NCBI GenBank assembly: GCA_044371535.1
Contig: JBILTL010000114.1
Location: forward strand, 1-6,539
Origin: CAIZGX01 sp044371535
GTDB lineage: Bacteria; Bacteroidota; Bacteroidia; Flavobacteriales_D; Sanyastnellaceae
DNA: 6,539 nucleotides
Direction: 5' to 3'
Positions 1-6,501 of this stretch are shown in pieces. The notes below the pieces were generated by a model, which was given only the letters and a program-made list of their open reading frames with translations, searched no databases and was not told where the DNA came from. Position 1 is the stretch's first letter, and the number at the start of each line of letters is the position of its first letter. The translations under genes and the position numbers were made by a program.

Positions 1-558
1 TACGAACAACACGTCGAATCCCAGCGGAGTAGCCGATACGTTGTTCACGCGTTCAATGAAATTCAATTGTCCGCTTTCTTGAATAGGCACTATATTTTCG
101 GAAAGGAAACTGGCTTTCTCTCTTGGGTTAGGCTCTGTGGCCCATTTCCAGTGATTTTCGTTGCTCCAGAATTTCGCGTTTGGAAACGCAGGTTGAAAAT
201 GCTCGCGGGTTGAATTGTATTCGATTGTTCCGCCGCAATGATCGAAATGCAAATGCGTCAACAACACATCGGTGATGTCGTTTCTATGAAACCCTTTCAG
301 AGCAAGCGATTGATCAATGGTTAAGGTGTCTTGCAAATGATAGTGCGAAAAGAACTTTTCGCTTTGCTTTCCACCTATACCTGTATCTATCAGCGTCAGT
401 CGATTTCCGTCTTCCACCAACAAACAACGCATGGCCCAGGTGCACAGGTTCAGCTCGTCGGCCGGATTGGTCTTTTGCCACAATTGCTTCGGTACCACGC
501 CGAACATAGCGCCCCCGTCTAATTTGAAAAATCCAGTGTCTATAACATGTAGTTTCAT
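1..558 (-). CDS. MBL-fold metallo-hydrolase, N-terminal part (gene runs off the left edge)
   Basis: This is the first 186 codons of a metallo-beta-lactamase-fold hydrolase; its C-terminus lies outside the window. The zinc-binding motif HxHxDH is intact as HLHFDH at residues 102-107 and is followed by CGG. Before it are a start typical of the family (MKLHVIDTGFFKLDGGAMFG) and the LIDTG turn at residues 57-61. The full N-terminal match fixes the ATG at 558. The family is broad (lactonases, hydrolases, glyoxalase-like enzymes), and the substrate cannot be told from sequence. The remaining zinc ligands (a later Asp and His) should lie in the missing part. No signal peptide is seen, so a cytoplasmic enzyme is likely. 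The gene is divergent from purB, and a -7 box lies 4 nt before its ATG. Family assignment is firm; function is unknown. Confidence 0.9.
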   Translation of the reverse strand, partial: MKLHVIDTGFFKLDGGAMFGVVPKQLWQKTNPADELNLCTWAMRCLLVEDGNRLTLIDTGIGGKQSEKFFSHYHLQDTLTIDQSLALKGFHRNDITDVLLTHLHFDHCGGTIEYNSTREHFQPAFPNAKFWSNENHWKWATEPNPREKASFLSENIVPIQESGQLNFIERVNNVSATPLGFDVLFV

Positions 559-562
559 GGTG

Positions 563-570
563 CAAATGTA
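563..570 (-). promoter_or_regulatory. -7 promoter box of the MBL-fold gene
   Basis: On the minus strand these bases read TACATTTG, a perfect match to the Bacteroidota -7 consensus TAnnTTTG. The box ends only 4 nt before the ATG at 558, so transcription should begin at or next to the start codon and give a leaderless mRNA. I see no good TTTG -33 box upstream. The match is direct; promoter activity is inferred. Confidence 0.5.
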
Positions 571-576
571 ATAGCG

Positions 577-604
577 ATTGTCTCGCTTTCCGTTTGTACC
601 TTTG
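577..604 (+). promoter_or_regulatory. Probable promoter of the purB operon
   Basis: TACCTTTG at 597-604 matches the Bacteroidota -7 consensus TAnnTTTG. An ATTG at 577-580 may be the -33 element; the 16-nt spacer is slightly short. A start about 4-7 nt after the box would leave a leader of roughly 10-14 nt before the purB ATG. That leader is A-rich and has no Shine-Dalgarno sequence. The region overlaps the space a polymerase would need for the divergent MBL promoter. Confidence 0.5.
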
Positions 605-621
605 CGCCTTAGAAATTAAAC

Positions 622-1986
622 ATGGACCATTCGTCGTTATTCAGTATTTCCCCTATCGATGGCAGATACCGCCGTCAGACCGAAGACCTGCAACAATACT
701 TTTCAGAGTTCGCCCTCATCAAATACAGAGTTTGGGTGGAAGTGGAATACTTCATTGCACTTTGCGAAATTCCTCTTCCGCAATTGACCAGTGTTACGCC
801 TGATACATTCGTGCATTTGCGCGACATCTGTGCGAACTTCTCACAAGAAGATGCCCAATGGATCAAGGACAAAGAGAAGATTACGAATCACGACGTGAAG
901 GCCGTTGAGTATTTCATTAAACATAAAATGGATGAGATGCAGTTGGGCGCGGTGAAGGAATTCGTTCACTTCGGCTTGACTTCACAAGATATCAATAACA
1001 CCGCAATCCCGGCTTCTTTCCGCGACTCGTTAGAGAACGTGTACATTCCGAAAATCGATGAGGTCATGCATCACTTGGCCGAAAGAAGTAAGGAGTGGAA
1101 AGACGTTCCGATGTTGGCACGTACACACGGACAGCCGGCTTCGCCAACCCGCCTAGGAAAAGAGTTTTTTGTTTTCGTTGAACGCTTGGAAGAACAGTTG
1201 CAACAGTTGGAAAACATTCCAGTGGCAGCGAAATTCGGTGGCGCAACAGGAAACTTCAACGCACATCATGTGGCTTATCCTGAAATTGATTGGGTAGAAT
1301 TTGCAAACGAATTTTTGGGTGAAAAGCTTCGCTTGTCGCGCTCGCAATACACCACACAAATTGAACACTACGACCACATGGCCGCGTCGTTCGATGGATT
1401 AAAAAGATTGAATACGATATTGATCGACTTAAGTCGCGATATCTGGTCATACATCAGCATGGATTATTTCCGTCAGATTGTCAAAGAAGGTGAAGTGGGT
1501 TCTTCGGCAATGCCGCACAAAGTGAATCCAATTGACTTTGAAAATGCGGAAGGAAATTTAGGAATCGCGAACGCATTGTTTGAACACTTGGCCGCGAAGC
1601 TTCCTGTAAGCCGCTTGCAGCGTGACTTAACCGACAGCACTGTTCTTCGCAACGTGGGTGTGCCTATGGCCCACACAGTTATTGCGTTGAATTCTATATT
1701 GAAGGGATTAGGCAAATTGAAATTGAACGAAGCCAAGATTGCTGCTGATTTAGAAAACAATTGGGCTGTTGTTGCGGAAGGAATTCAAACTGTTCTTCGC
1801 AGAGAAGGCTATGAAGCGCCTTACGAAGCGTTAAAGAATTTAACTCGCGGAAAAGATCGCGTTGAAGAGCAAGACATTCATGCATTCATTGATGTGTTGG
1901 AAGTATCCGATGCCATTAAAGCTGAATTGAAAAACATTCGTCCTGAAAATTATACTGGAATAGACTTAATGTCTGATCACGAATGA
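622..1986 (+). CDS. purB: Adenylosuccinate lyase
   Basis: PurB catalyses two fumarate-releasing steps of purine synthesis: SAICAR to AICAR, and adenylosuccinate to AMP. It is a soluble homotetramer of the fumarase/aspartase superfamily. The 454 residues match the E. coli-type enzyme (456 aa) from end to end. Visible landmarks are SPIDGRY at 10-16, TNHDVKAVEYF at 88-98, TSQDINN at 120-126, RTHGQPASP at 167-175 with the catalytic His169, YTTQIE at 243-248, and the superfamily signature GSSAMPHKVNP at 293-303, whose Ser294/Ser295 lie on the mobile catalytic loop. RDLTDSTVLRN at 334-344 is also conserved. The start is fixed by this N-terminal match; the leader has no Shine-Dalgarno sequence. It is the first gene of the run, and its TGA overlaps the next ATG (ATGA). 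Nothing looks damaged. Confidence 0.97.
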   Translation: MDHSSLFSISPIDGRYRRQTEDLQQYFSEFALIKYRVWVEVEYFIALCEIPLPQLTSVTPDTFVHLRDICANFSQEDAQWIKDKEKITNHDVKAVEYFIKHKMDEMQLGAVKEFVHFGLTSQDINNTAIPASFRDSLENVYIPKIDEVMHHLAERSKEWKDVPMLARTHGQPASPTRLGKEFFVFVERLEEQLQQLENIPVAAKFGGATGNFNAHHVAYPEIDWVEFANEFLGEKLRLSRSQYTTQIEHYDHMAASFDGLKRLNTILIDLSRDIWSYISMDYFRQIVKEGEVGSSAMPHKVNPIDFENAEGNLGIANALFEHLAAKLPVSRLQRDLTDSTVLRNVGVPMAHTVIALNSILKGLGKLKLNEAKIAADLENNWAVVAEGIQTVLRREGYEAPYEALKNLTRGKDRVEEQDIHAFIDVLEVSDAIKAELKNIRPENYTGIDLMSDHE

Positions 1987-3782
1987 AGTCGTTTCGTGCC
2001 ATATTCGGATTGTTAGGCGATTACAAAGGGTCGTTGGTATGGAATTTTTTATTCAACATACTCAACGCCATCTTTTCATTGTTTACTTTCCTAAGTGTTG
2101 TGCCGTTCTTGTATGTGCTGTTCGATGTGAATCAAGGAGGAAACGCTCCGGTCGCACAAGCGAAGGGACTTTGGGATCAGTTCAAAGATCAATTGAACGG
2201 TGCTATCCTTGAACAAGGAAAACCGCAAGTTCTCTTGCTTATGTGTTTGTTCATTGTTGTTTTGGCTCTAATGAAAAACACCGTGAACTACGTTTCACTT
2301 TTGAGTATTGCTAAAATCAGAACGGGAGTTTCAAGAGATATTCGGAAGAAGATGTACCAAAAGGTACTTCGACTGCAATTGGCGTTTTTCTCGAATGAAA
2401 GAAAAGGCGATTTGATTTCACGCATGACCAACGACTTGAATGAAATTGAGTTCTCGGTTATTGGAGCACTAGAAGCTTTGTTGAAGTCGCCTGTCATGAT
2501 TTTCTTCTCTTTGGTGACTTTGGTTTTAATGAGTTGGAAGCTCACGTTGTTCGCGTTTATTTTCTTGCCAGTAAGTGGATATTTAATCTCTCGCATTGCC
2601 AAGAGTTTGAAAAACGCTGCGAAGCGCAGCAAGTCGAATCTGGGAGATTTGATTGCGCTACTCGACGAGAGTTTAACCGGCATTCGTGTCATCAAAGTTT
2701 TCAATGCTGAAGATCATTTCGAAAAGAAATTCGACGAGACCAACGAAGGATATTCTCGCCTCATGCACAAGTTGTACAAGCGCGAGTATTTGGCTTCGCC
2801 CATGTCTGAGTTTATTTCGCTCATGGTTATCAGCGTTCTTCTTTATGTAGGAGGGATTATTGTTTTCAATGGTGAAATAAGCGGAGAGCTGCTCATCGGT
2901 TACTTGGTGGTGTTCTCGCAAATCATTCAGCCCGCTAAACAATTCAGCGATGCCATCTTCAAAGTGAACAAGGGAATGGCGAGTCTTGAACGCATTCGTG
3001 AGATTTTAAATGCGGAAGAAACCGTTTTAGATAAATCAGATGCGGTTGAATTGAAGTCTTTCGAAAGTGAAATAGCATTCAAAAACGTCAGTTTCAAATA
3101 CGGAGAGGAAGAAGTGTTGAAGAACATTTCCTTCAACATTGAAAAAGGTCAAACTGTTGCCTTGGTAGGTTCTTCAGGAAGTGGAAAGACTACTCTGGCA
3201 ATGCTTCTAGCGCGTTTCTATGATCCCACTTCAGGAAGTATTGATATCGACGGAGTTGCAATTACGCATCTGAAAACGAAGTCGGTGCGAGCGCACATGG
3301 GCATGGTTACGCAAGACGCTTTGCTGTTCAACGATACCGTTGCGAACAACATCGTTCTTTCGGAATCGCACACTAACGAGAAGCTGATTGAAGCAGCGCG
3401 TGTATCGAATGCGTTGGAATTCATTGACGAATTGGAAAATAAATTCGAGACGAACATTGGAGATGGAGGAATGCGTTTGTCAGGCGGACAACGTCAGCGT
3501 TTGTCCATTGCTCGCGCGATATACAAGAATCCATCAATTTTGATCCTAGACGAAGCCACTTCGGCTTTGGATACACAAAGCGAGAAGTATGTGCAGGATG
3601 CCATTTCCAACATGATGGAAAATAGAACGGCTCTGGTTATAGCGCACCGCTTAAGCACCATTCAGCAAGCCGATTTAATTTTGGTTATGCAGGCTGGAGA
3701 AATTGTGCAGCGCGGAACACACAAAGAACTAATTTCGCAAGAAGGGTTGTACAAGACCCTTGTTGAAATGCAAGAATTATAA
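1983..3782 (+). CDS. MsbA-type ABC exporter, fused membrane domain and ATPase
   Basis: This 599-residue half-transporter has an N-terminal membrane domain and a C-terminal ATPase, so it should work as a homodimer in the inner membrane. Six helices lie roughly at 18-47, 82-109, 158-182, 185-205, 275-296 and 302-325. The loop between helices 1 and 2 (about 48-81) is long and polar. The nucleotide-binding domain is complete: Walker A GSSGSGKTT at 396-404 with Lys402, Q-loop Gln444, signature LSGGQ at 499-503, Walker B ILILDE at 519-524 with Glu524, D-loop SALD at 527-530, and H-loop His555. It resembles MsbA-like lipid and multidrug exporters. Lipid A flipping is plausible for a Gram-negative, but the substrate cannot be read from sequence, so I give no symbol. 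Its ATG overlaps the purB stop by 4 nt, suggesting coupled translation. Confidence 0.93.
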   Translation: MKSFRAIFGLLGDYKGSLVWNFLFNILNAIFSLFTFLSVVPFLYVLFDVNQGGNAPVAQAKGLWDQFKDQLNGAILEQGKPQVLLLMCLFIVVLALMKNTVNYVSLLSIAKIRTGVSRDIRKKMYQKVLRLQLAFFSNERKGDLISRMTNDLNEIEFSVIGALEALLKSPVMIFFSLVTLVLMSWKLTLFAFIFLPVSGYLISRIAKSLKNAAKRSKSNLGDLIALLDESLTGIRVIKVFNAEDHFEKKFDETNEGYSRLMHKLYKREYLASPMSEFISLMVISVLLYVGGIIVFNGEISGELLIGYLVVFSQIIQPAKQFSDAIFKVNKGMASLERIREILNAEETVLDKSDAVELKSFESEIAFKNVSFKYGEEEVLKNISFNIEKGQTVALVGSSGSGKTTLAMLLARFYDPTSGSIDIDGVAITHLKTKSVRAHMGMVTQDALLFNDTVANNIVLSESHTNEKLIEAARVSNALEFIDELENKFETNIGDGGMRLSGGQRQRLSIARAIYKNPSILILDEATSALDTQSEKYVQDAISNMMENRTALVIAHRLSTIQQADLILVMQAGEIVQRGTHKELISQEGLYKTLVEMQEL

Positions 3783-3786
3783 GACT

Positions 3787-4507
3787 ATGATCGCATTATT
3801 AAAAAAAGAGATTCGCTCATTCTTAACCTCCTTAATCGGGTACATTGTTATTGCAGTGTTCTTGATTGTAACCTCGTTATTCATGTGGGTGTTTCCAGGA
3901 AGTTTGAATGTCATGGAAGCGGAATACGCGACGCTTGACACTTTGTTCTACATTGCTCCTTGGGTGTTTTTGTTTTTAATTCCAGCCATCACAATGCGTT
4001 CGCTTGCTGAGGAGCAGAAGGAGGGCACATTGGAACTGCTCATGACCAAACCCATCACAGATCTTCAAATTATTTTAGCGAAGTACTTAGCGGGATTGTT
4101 GGTTGTTGTGATCGCAATTTTTCCAACGTTGGTTTATTTCCTTTCCGTTTATTTCTTGGGTAATCCAGTTGGAAACATTGATGCTGGAGCAACTTGGGGA
4201 TCTTATTTGGGATTGATTTTCTTGGCAAGTGTGTACGTAAGCATTGGAATTTTTGCTTCAAGTTTAACGAAGAATCAGATTGTGGCATTTTTAATAGCAG
4301 CGCTAATCAGCTTCAGGATTTCAGTCTTTGGGGACATTCAATTTGTTTGGATCGTTGGATCGATTCATTATTCGTTTGGGAATGGAAGACCATTACTCGG
4401 GCATGAGCATTGGATTAATTGACTCGCGCGACGTTCTCTACTTTGTAGGGGTTAGCGCCTTTTTTATAGTATTGACCCGTTTACGCTTACAAGCAAGAAA
4501 CTGGTGA
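3787..4507 (+). pseudogene. gldF: GldF-like ABC-2 permease, split by a frameshift
   Basis: GldF is the membrane subunit of the GldA-GldF-GldG ABC transporter needed for gliding in flavobacteria; homologues also occur in species not known to glide. From ATG 3787, 4 nt after the exporter stop, the frame reads MIALLKKEIRSFLTSLIGY and continues through four helices (about 16-36, 52-70, 97-124, 138-160) and GldF-like stretches such as IPAITMRSLAEE (65-76) and GNPVGNIDAGATWGSYLGL (125-143). After about residue 175, inside helix 5, the match stops. This frame runs to a TGA at 4420-4422, giving 211 aa with an unrelated tail. The +1 frame from 4313 to the TGA at 4505-4507 carries the expected GldF end: SGFQSLGTFNLFGSLDRF, then a last helix and a terminal ARNW. 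The whole span is 721 nt, one over a multiple of three, and reconstitutes about 240 aa, near the usual length. It may be a real mutation or a sequence error. An upstream in-frame ATG at 3760 would overlap the exporter and lacks family similarity. Confidence 0.8.
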
Positions 4508-4508
4508 G

Positions 4509-4529
4509 TTAGTGTAAAAAGTACACTAA
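4509..4529. terminator. Hairpin after gldF, possible weak terminator or operator
   Basis: TTAGTGTA at 4509-4516 and TACACTAA at 4522-4529 form a perfect 8-bp inverted repeat around the loop AAAAG, beginning 1 nt after the TGA at 4505-4507. TATTTTTG follows directly, so it has the form of an intrinsic terminator, but the stem has only two G-C pairs and would be weak. It sits just upstream of the pdhB promoter, so a regulator-binding palindrome is an alternative. The intact position right after the C-terminal frame supports 4507 as the original gene end. Confidence 0.4.
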
Positions 4530-4533
4530 TATT

Positions 4534-4562
4534 TTTGTAAACCACATTTATAGTTAAATTCG
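4534..4562 (+). promoter_or_regulatory. Probable promoter of pdhB
   Basis: TTTG at 4534-4537 and TAAATTCG at 4555-4562 are 17 nt apart, close to the Bacteroidota -33/-7 arrangement with one mismatch in the -7 box (TTCG for TTTG). The box ends 20 nt before the pdhB ATG, giving a leader of about 15 nt without a Shine-Dalgarno sequence. The T-rich TATTTTTG at 4530-4537 also matches TAnnTTTG and could instead be a -7 box with a longer leader of about 40 nt, but it has no -33 partner. Confidence 0.45.
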
Positions 4563-4582
4563 CACTCGTAACAAAACGAACC

Positions 4583-5563
4583 ATGAGAGAAATTCAATTC
4601 CGTGAGGCCATTTGTGAGGCCATGTCAGAAGAAATGCGCAGAGATGAATCTGTGCTTTTGTTGGGGGAAGAAGTAGCAGAGTACAACGGGGCTTACAAGG
4701 CTTCGAAAGGCATGCTCGATGAGTTCGGCGCAAAGCGTGTTATTGATACGCCAATTGCTGAATTAGGATTCTCTGGTATTGCCGTTGGTGCTGCGATGAA
4801 TGGACTTCGTCCGATTGTAGAATTCATGACTTGGAACTTCGCCATTCTTGCGGCCGACCAAATCATTAACTCTGCAGCGAAGATGTTACAAATGAGCGGT
4901 GGACAATACAATGTCCCAATCGTTTTCCGCGGTCCGAACGGACAAGCGGGACAATTAGCTGCAACGCACAGTCAAAGCTTTGAGTCGTTTTACGCACACG
5001 TTCCTGGATTGAAAGTAATCACTCCATCTAATCCATATGACGCGAAAGGTTTGTTGAAAGCTGCTATTCGCGACAATGATCCTGTTGTTTTCATGGAGTC
5101 TGAGAAGATGTATGGCGACAAAGGAATGGTTCCAGATGGAGAATACATTATTCCAATTGGAGTAGCAGATATCAAGCGAGAAGGAACAGATGTTACATTG
5201 GTTTCTTTCGGTAAGATCATGAAGACTGCTTTATTGGCTGCTGAAGAATTAGCGAAAGAAGGAATCTCTGTAGAGGTTATTGACTTGCGTACGATTCGTC
5301 CGCTTGACATCGACAGCATTGTAAACAGCGTAAAGAAAACGAACCGTTTAATTATCTTGGAAGAAAGCTGGCCAGTGGCGAGTATCTCAACTGAGATTAC
5401 TTACCGCGTTCAACGCCATGCATTCGATTACTTAGATGCGCCAATTCGCAGAATTACACAAACCGATACTCCATTTGCATTTGCAACAACACTTATCGAT
5501 GCCGCTCTTCCTGGAGTTGCAGATGTTGTTCGCGTTGCGAAAGAAGTTTGTTACAAAGCCTAA
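4583..5563 (+). CDS. pdhB: Pyruvate dehydrogenase E1 component, beta subunit
   Basis: PdhB pairs with PdhA to form the thiamine-diphosphate-dependent E1 of the pyruvate dehydrogenase complex, which decarboxylates pyruvate and passes the acetyl group to E2 lipoyl domains in the cytoplasm. The 326-residue length is normal. Landmarks are REAICEAMSEEMRRD at 7-21, GEEVAEYNGAYK at 28-39, TPIAELGFSGIAVGAA at 56-71 with Glu60 at the position that contacts the thiamine ring, FRGPNGQAGQLAATHSQS at 115-132 with His129, and the C-terminal transketolase-type domain with DLRTIRPLD (234-242) and ILEESWP (258-264). The first domain binds the cofactor with the alpha subunit; the second gives dimer contacts. 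pdhA and the E2 gene are not adjacent, so this subunit is encoded alone here, behind its own promoter. A branched-chain 2-oxoacid E1 beta is the main alternative, but similarity to Bacteroidota PdhB is high throughout. Confidence 0.94.
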   Translation: MREIQFREAICEAMSEEMRRDESVLLLGEEVAEYNGAYKASKGMLDEFGAKRVIDTPIAELGFSGIAVGAAMNGLRPIVEFMTWNFAILAADQIINSAAKMLQMSGGQYNVPIVFRGPNGQAGQLAATHSQSFESFYAHVPGLKVITPSNPYDAKGLLKAAIRDNDPVVFMESEKMYGDKGMVPDGEYIIPIGVADIKREGTDVTLVSFGKIMKTALLAAEELAKEGISVEVIDLRTIRPLDIDSIVNSVKKTNRLIILEESWPVASISTEITYRVQRHAFDYLDAPIRRITQTDTPFAFATTLIDAALPGVADVVRVAKEVCYKA

Positions 5564-5567
5564 TCGG

Positions 5568-5589
5568 GTGGAAGGTTAGTTCCTTCCAC
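5568..5589. terminator. Hairpin between convergent pdhB and nuclease genes
   Basis: GTGGAAGG at 5568-5575 and CCTTCCAC at 5582-5589 form a perfect 8-bp stem with five G-C pairs and a 6-nt loop, TTAGTT. It begins 4 nt after the pdhB stop. The loop contains the TAA of the minus-strand nuclease gene (5576-5578), and the right arm lies within that gene's last codons. It may end or protect transcripts from both sides, but neither strand has a following T-run, so intrinsic termination is uncertain. Confidence 0.4.
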
Positions 5590-6469
5590 ACAATTCTCTA
5601 AATTCACAATACTTGCATTTACCCTCGCTATCAGTGAGGGTAAATTCGTTTTTAGCAACAGGTGTATTGTTCTCAATGTCTACGTTCATGTTTTGCATTG
5701 CGCGTATATCACCAATCATGTCGCTTTTAAAGTTCTCAATATCCAGTTCTGAAATCTCCGGAATTACTTCACTGTAGCCATCTTTTAAGTACGCCAAGAT
5801 TGGAATGATTCGGTCGAATTTATTTTCGAAATGAAAAGAAGCGAACAGCGAATAACCGATCAATTGTTTGCGATGCTTGTATTCATCGGCTTTTCCTGTT
5901 TTCCAATCAAGAATATAGATGTCTCTTCCATTCGGAAGCATAAAGTCTACCTTACAATAAGCCTTCAAGTCGCCGCGATCGGTTTTAATCCGCGTTTCAC
6001 CGTATCCATCTGGTTCTATAATCCATTGTTGCTTCGAAGAGTCTGGTAATTGTCTTATCCATTCGAAACGCTCCGACTTCACGAAGATCATTACTGCGTT
6101 GAAAACGCTTTCAATAATGTAGGCCTCGTCAATTTCTTCCTTCTCTTTGTAATACACTTCAGAAAACACTTTATCCAACATGTATTTCTGAACTTGGGTT
6201 TTCACGAAACCTTTCATTCTTGTTTCGTCTATGACCTCAGTCGATTTCTGAAGTCGCTTCAAGATGGCTTCAATCACATCGTGCGCAAGGCTTCCAATGG
6301 AAAGGGCTTCTGTTGTCAGCGCTTTCAATTGATTGATTTTTGCAGTTGGAAATTCGCGATCGAATTTGCCATAGTAGGTGTAATAATACTTGCGCTTGCA
6401 AAATGAAAAAGTATCGAATCGACTCACAGACCAGCCGAGAATAGGAGAGAAGGGGAAACGTTTTAGCAT
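5576..6469 (-). CDS. PD-(D/E)XK nuclease with iron-sulfur cysteines (RecB/AddB/Cas4-like)
   Basis: This stand-alone protein carries a RecB-type nuclease domain. Counting from the ATG at 6469 (297 aa), motifs are: Cys24 in the RFDTFSFCKRKYY region, the GxxxH motif at Gly59-His63, Asp175 in KVDFML, the core ILDWKTGK at 186-193 with Asp188 and Lys190, the QLxxY motif at Gln202-Tyr206, and a C-terminal CKYCEFRELC at 285-294 with Cys285, Cys288 and Cys294. One N-terminal Cys plus a Cx2Cx5C at the end is the pattern that holds a 4Fe-4S cluster in Cas4, AddB and Dna2. All metal and cluster residues appear present, so an active DNA exonuclease or endonuclease is predicted. No helicase or cas gene is near, so its process (repair or defence) is unknown. 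An in-frame TTG at 6475 was rejected as the start because it lies inside the -7 box. It is convergent with pdhB. Confidence 0.88.
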   Translation of the reverse strand: MLKRFPFSPILGWSVSRFDTFSFCKRKYYYTYYGKFDREFPTAKINQLKALTTEALSIGSLAHDVIEAILKRLQKSTEVIDETRMKGFVKTQVQKYMLDKVFSEVYYKEKEEIDEAYIIESVFNAVMIFVKSERFEWIRQLPDSSKQQWIIEPDGYGETRIKTDRGDLKAYCKVDFMLPNGRDIYILDWKTGKADEYKHRKQLIGYSLFASFHFENKFDRIIPILAYLKDGYSEVIPEISELDIENFKSDMIGDIRAMQNMNVDIENNTPVAKNEFTLTDSEGKCKYCEFRELCGRN

Positions 6470-6472
6470 TTT

Positions 6473-6480
6473 CAAATATA
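6473..6480 (-). promoter_or_regulatory. -7 promoter box of the nuclease gene
   Basis: On the minus strand these bases read TATATTTG, a perfect match to TAnnTTTG. Only AAA separates the box from the ATG at 6469, so the mRNA should be leaderless or nearly so. No clear TTTG -33 box is seen at the usual distance. This placement argues against the TTG at 6475-6473 as the start codon, since it would be the last three bases of the box. Confidence 0.5.
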
Positions 6481-6501
6481 AGATTATGAAACAGCAGTTT
6501 G

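Noticed and set aside
331..522. Plus-strand open frame opposite the MBL gene
   Set aside because: It lies wholly antisense to a firmly identified gene and encodes nothing recognisable.
559..621. Purine riboswitch ahead of purB
   Set aside because: The predicted leader is only about 10-14 nt and the whole spacer is 63 nt, too short for an aptamer plus expression platform; no such fold was seen.
2288..2942. Minus-strand open frames inside the exporter gene
   Set aside because: They mirror a well-conserved transporter gene and have low-complexity, unrecognised products.
3760..3786. Upstream ATG extending gldF by nine codons
   Set aside because: It would overlap the exporter gene by 23 nt, and the added residues do not resemble GldF starts. 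ATG 3787 begins with the expected MIALLKKE-type N-terminus.
4309..4320. Programmed ribosomal frameshift in gldF
   Set aside because: I see no slippery heptamer, no in-frame stop at the joint and no obvious stimulating structure. The unshifted frame stays open for 36 more codons. A mutation or sequence error is simpler.
5831..6406. Two plus-strand open frames opposite the nuclease gene
   Set aside because: Both are antisense to the motif-rich nuclease and have no promoter or family similarity that I can see.
5576..6469. Cas4 of a CRISPR system
   Set aside because: The motif pattern is shared by AddB, Dna2 and Cas4. There are no repeats, spacers, cas1 or cas2 in the window, so a Cas4 label is not supported.
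6470..6475. TTG at 6475 as the start of the nuclease gene
   Set aside because: It is part of the TATATTTG -7 box, so it would probably not be in the mRNA, and an ATG follows two codons later.
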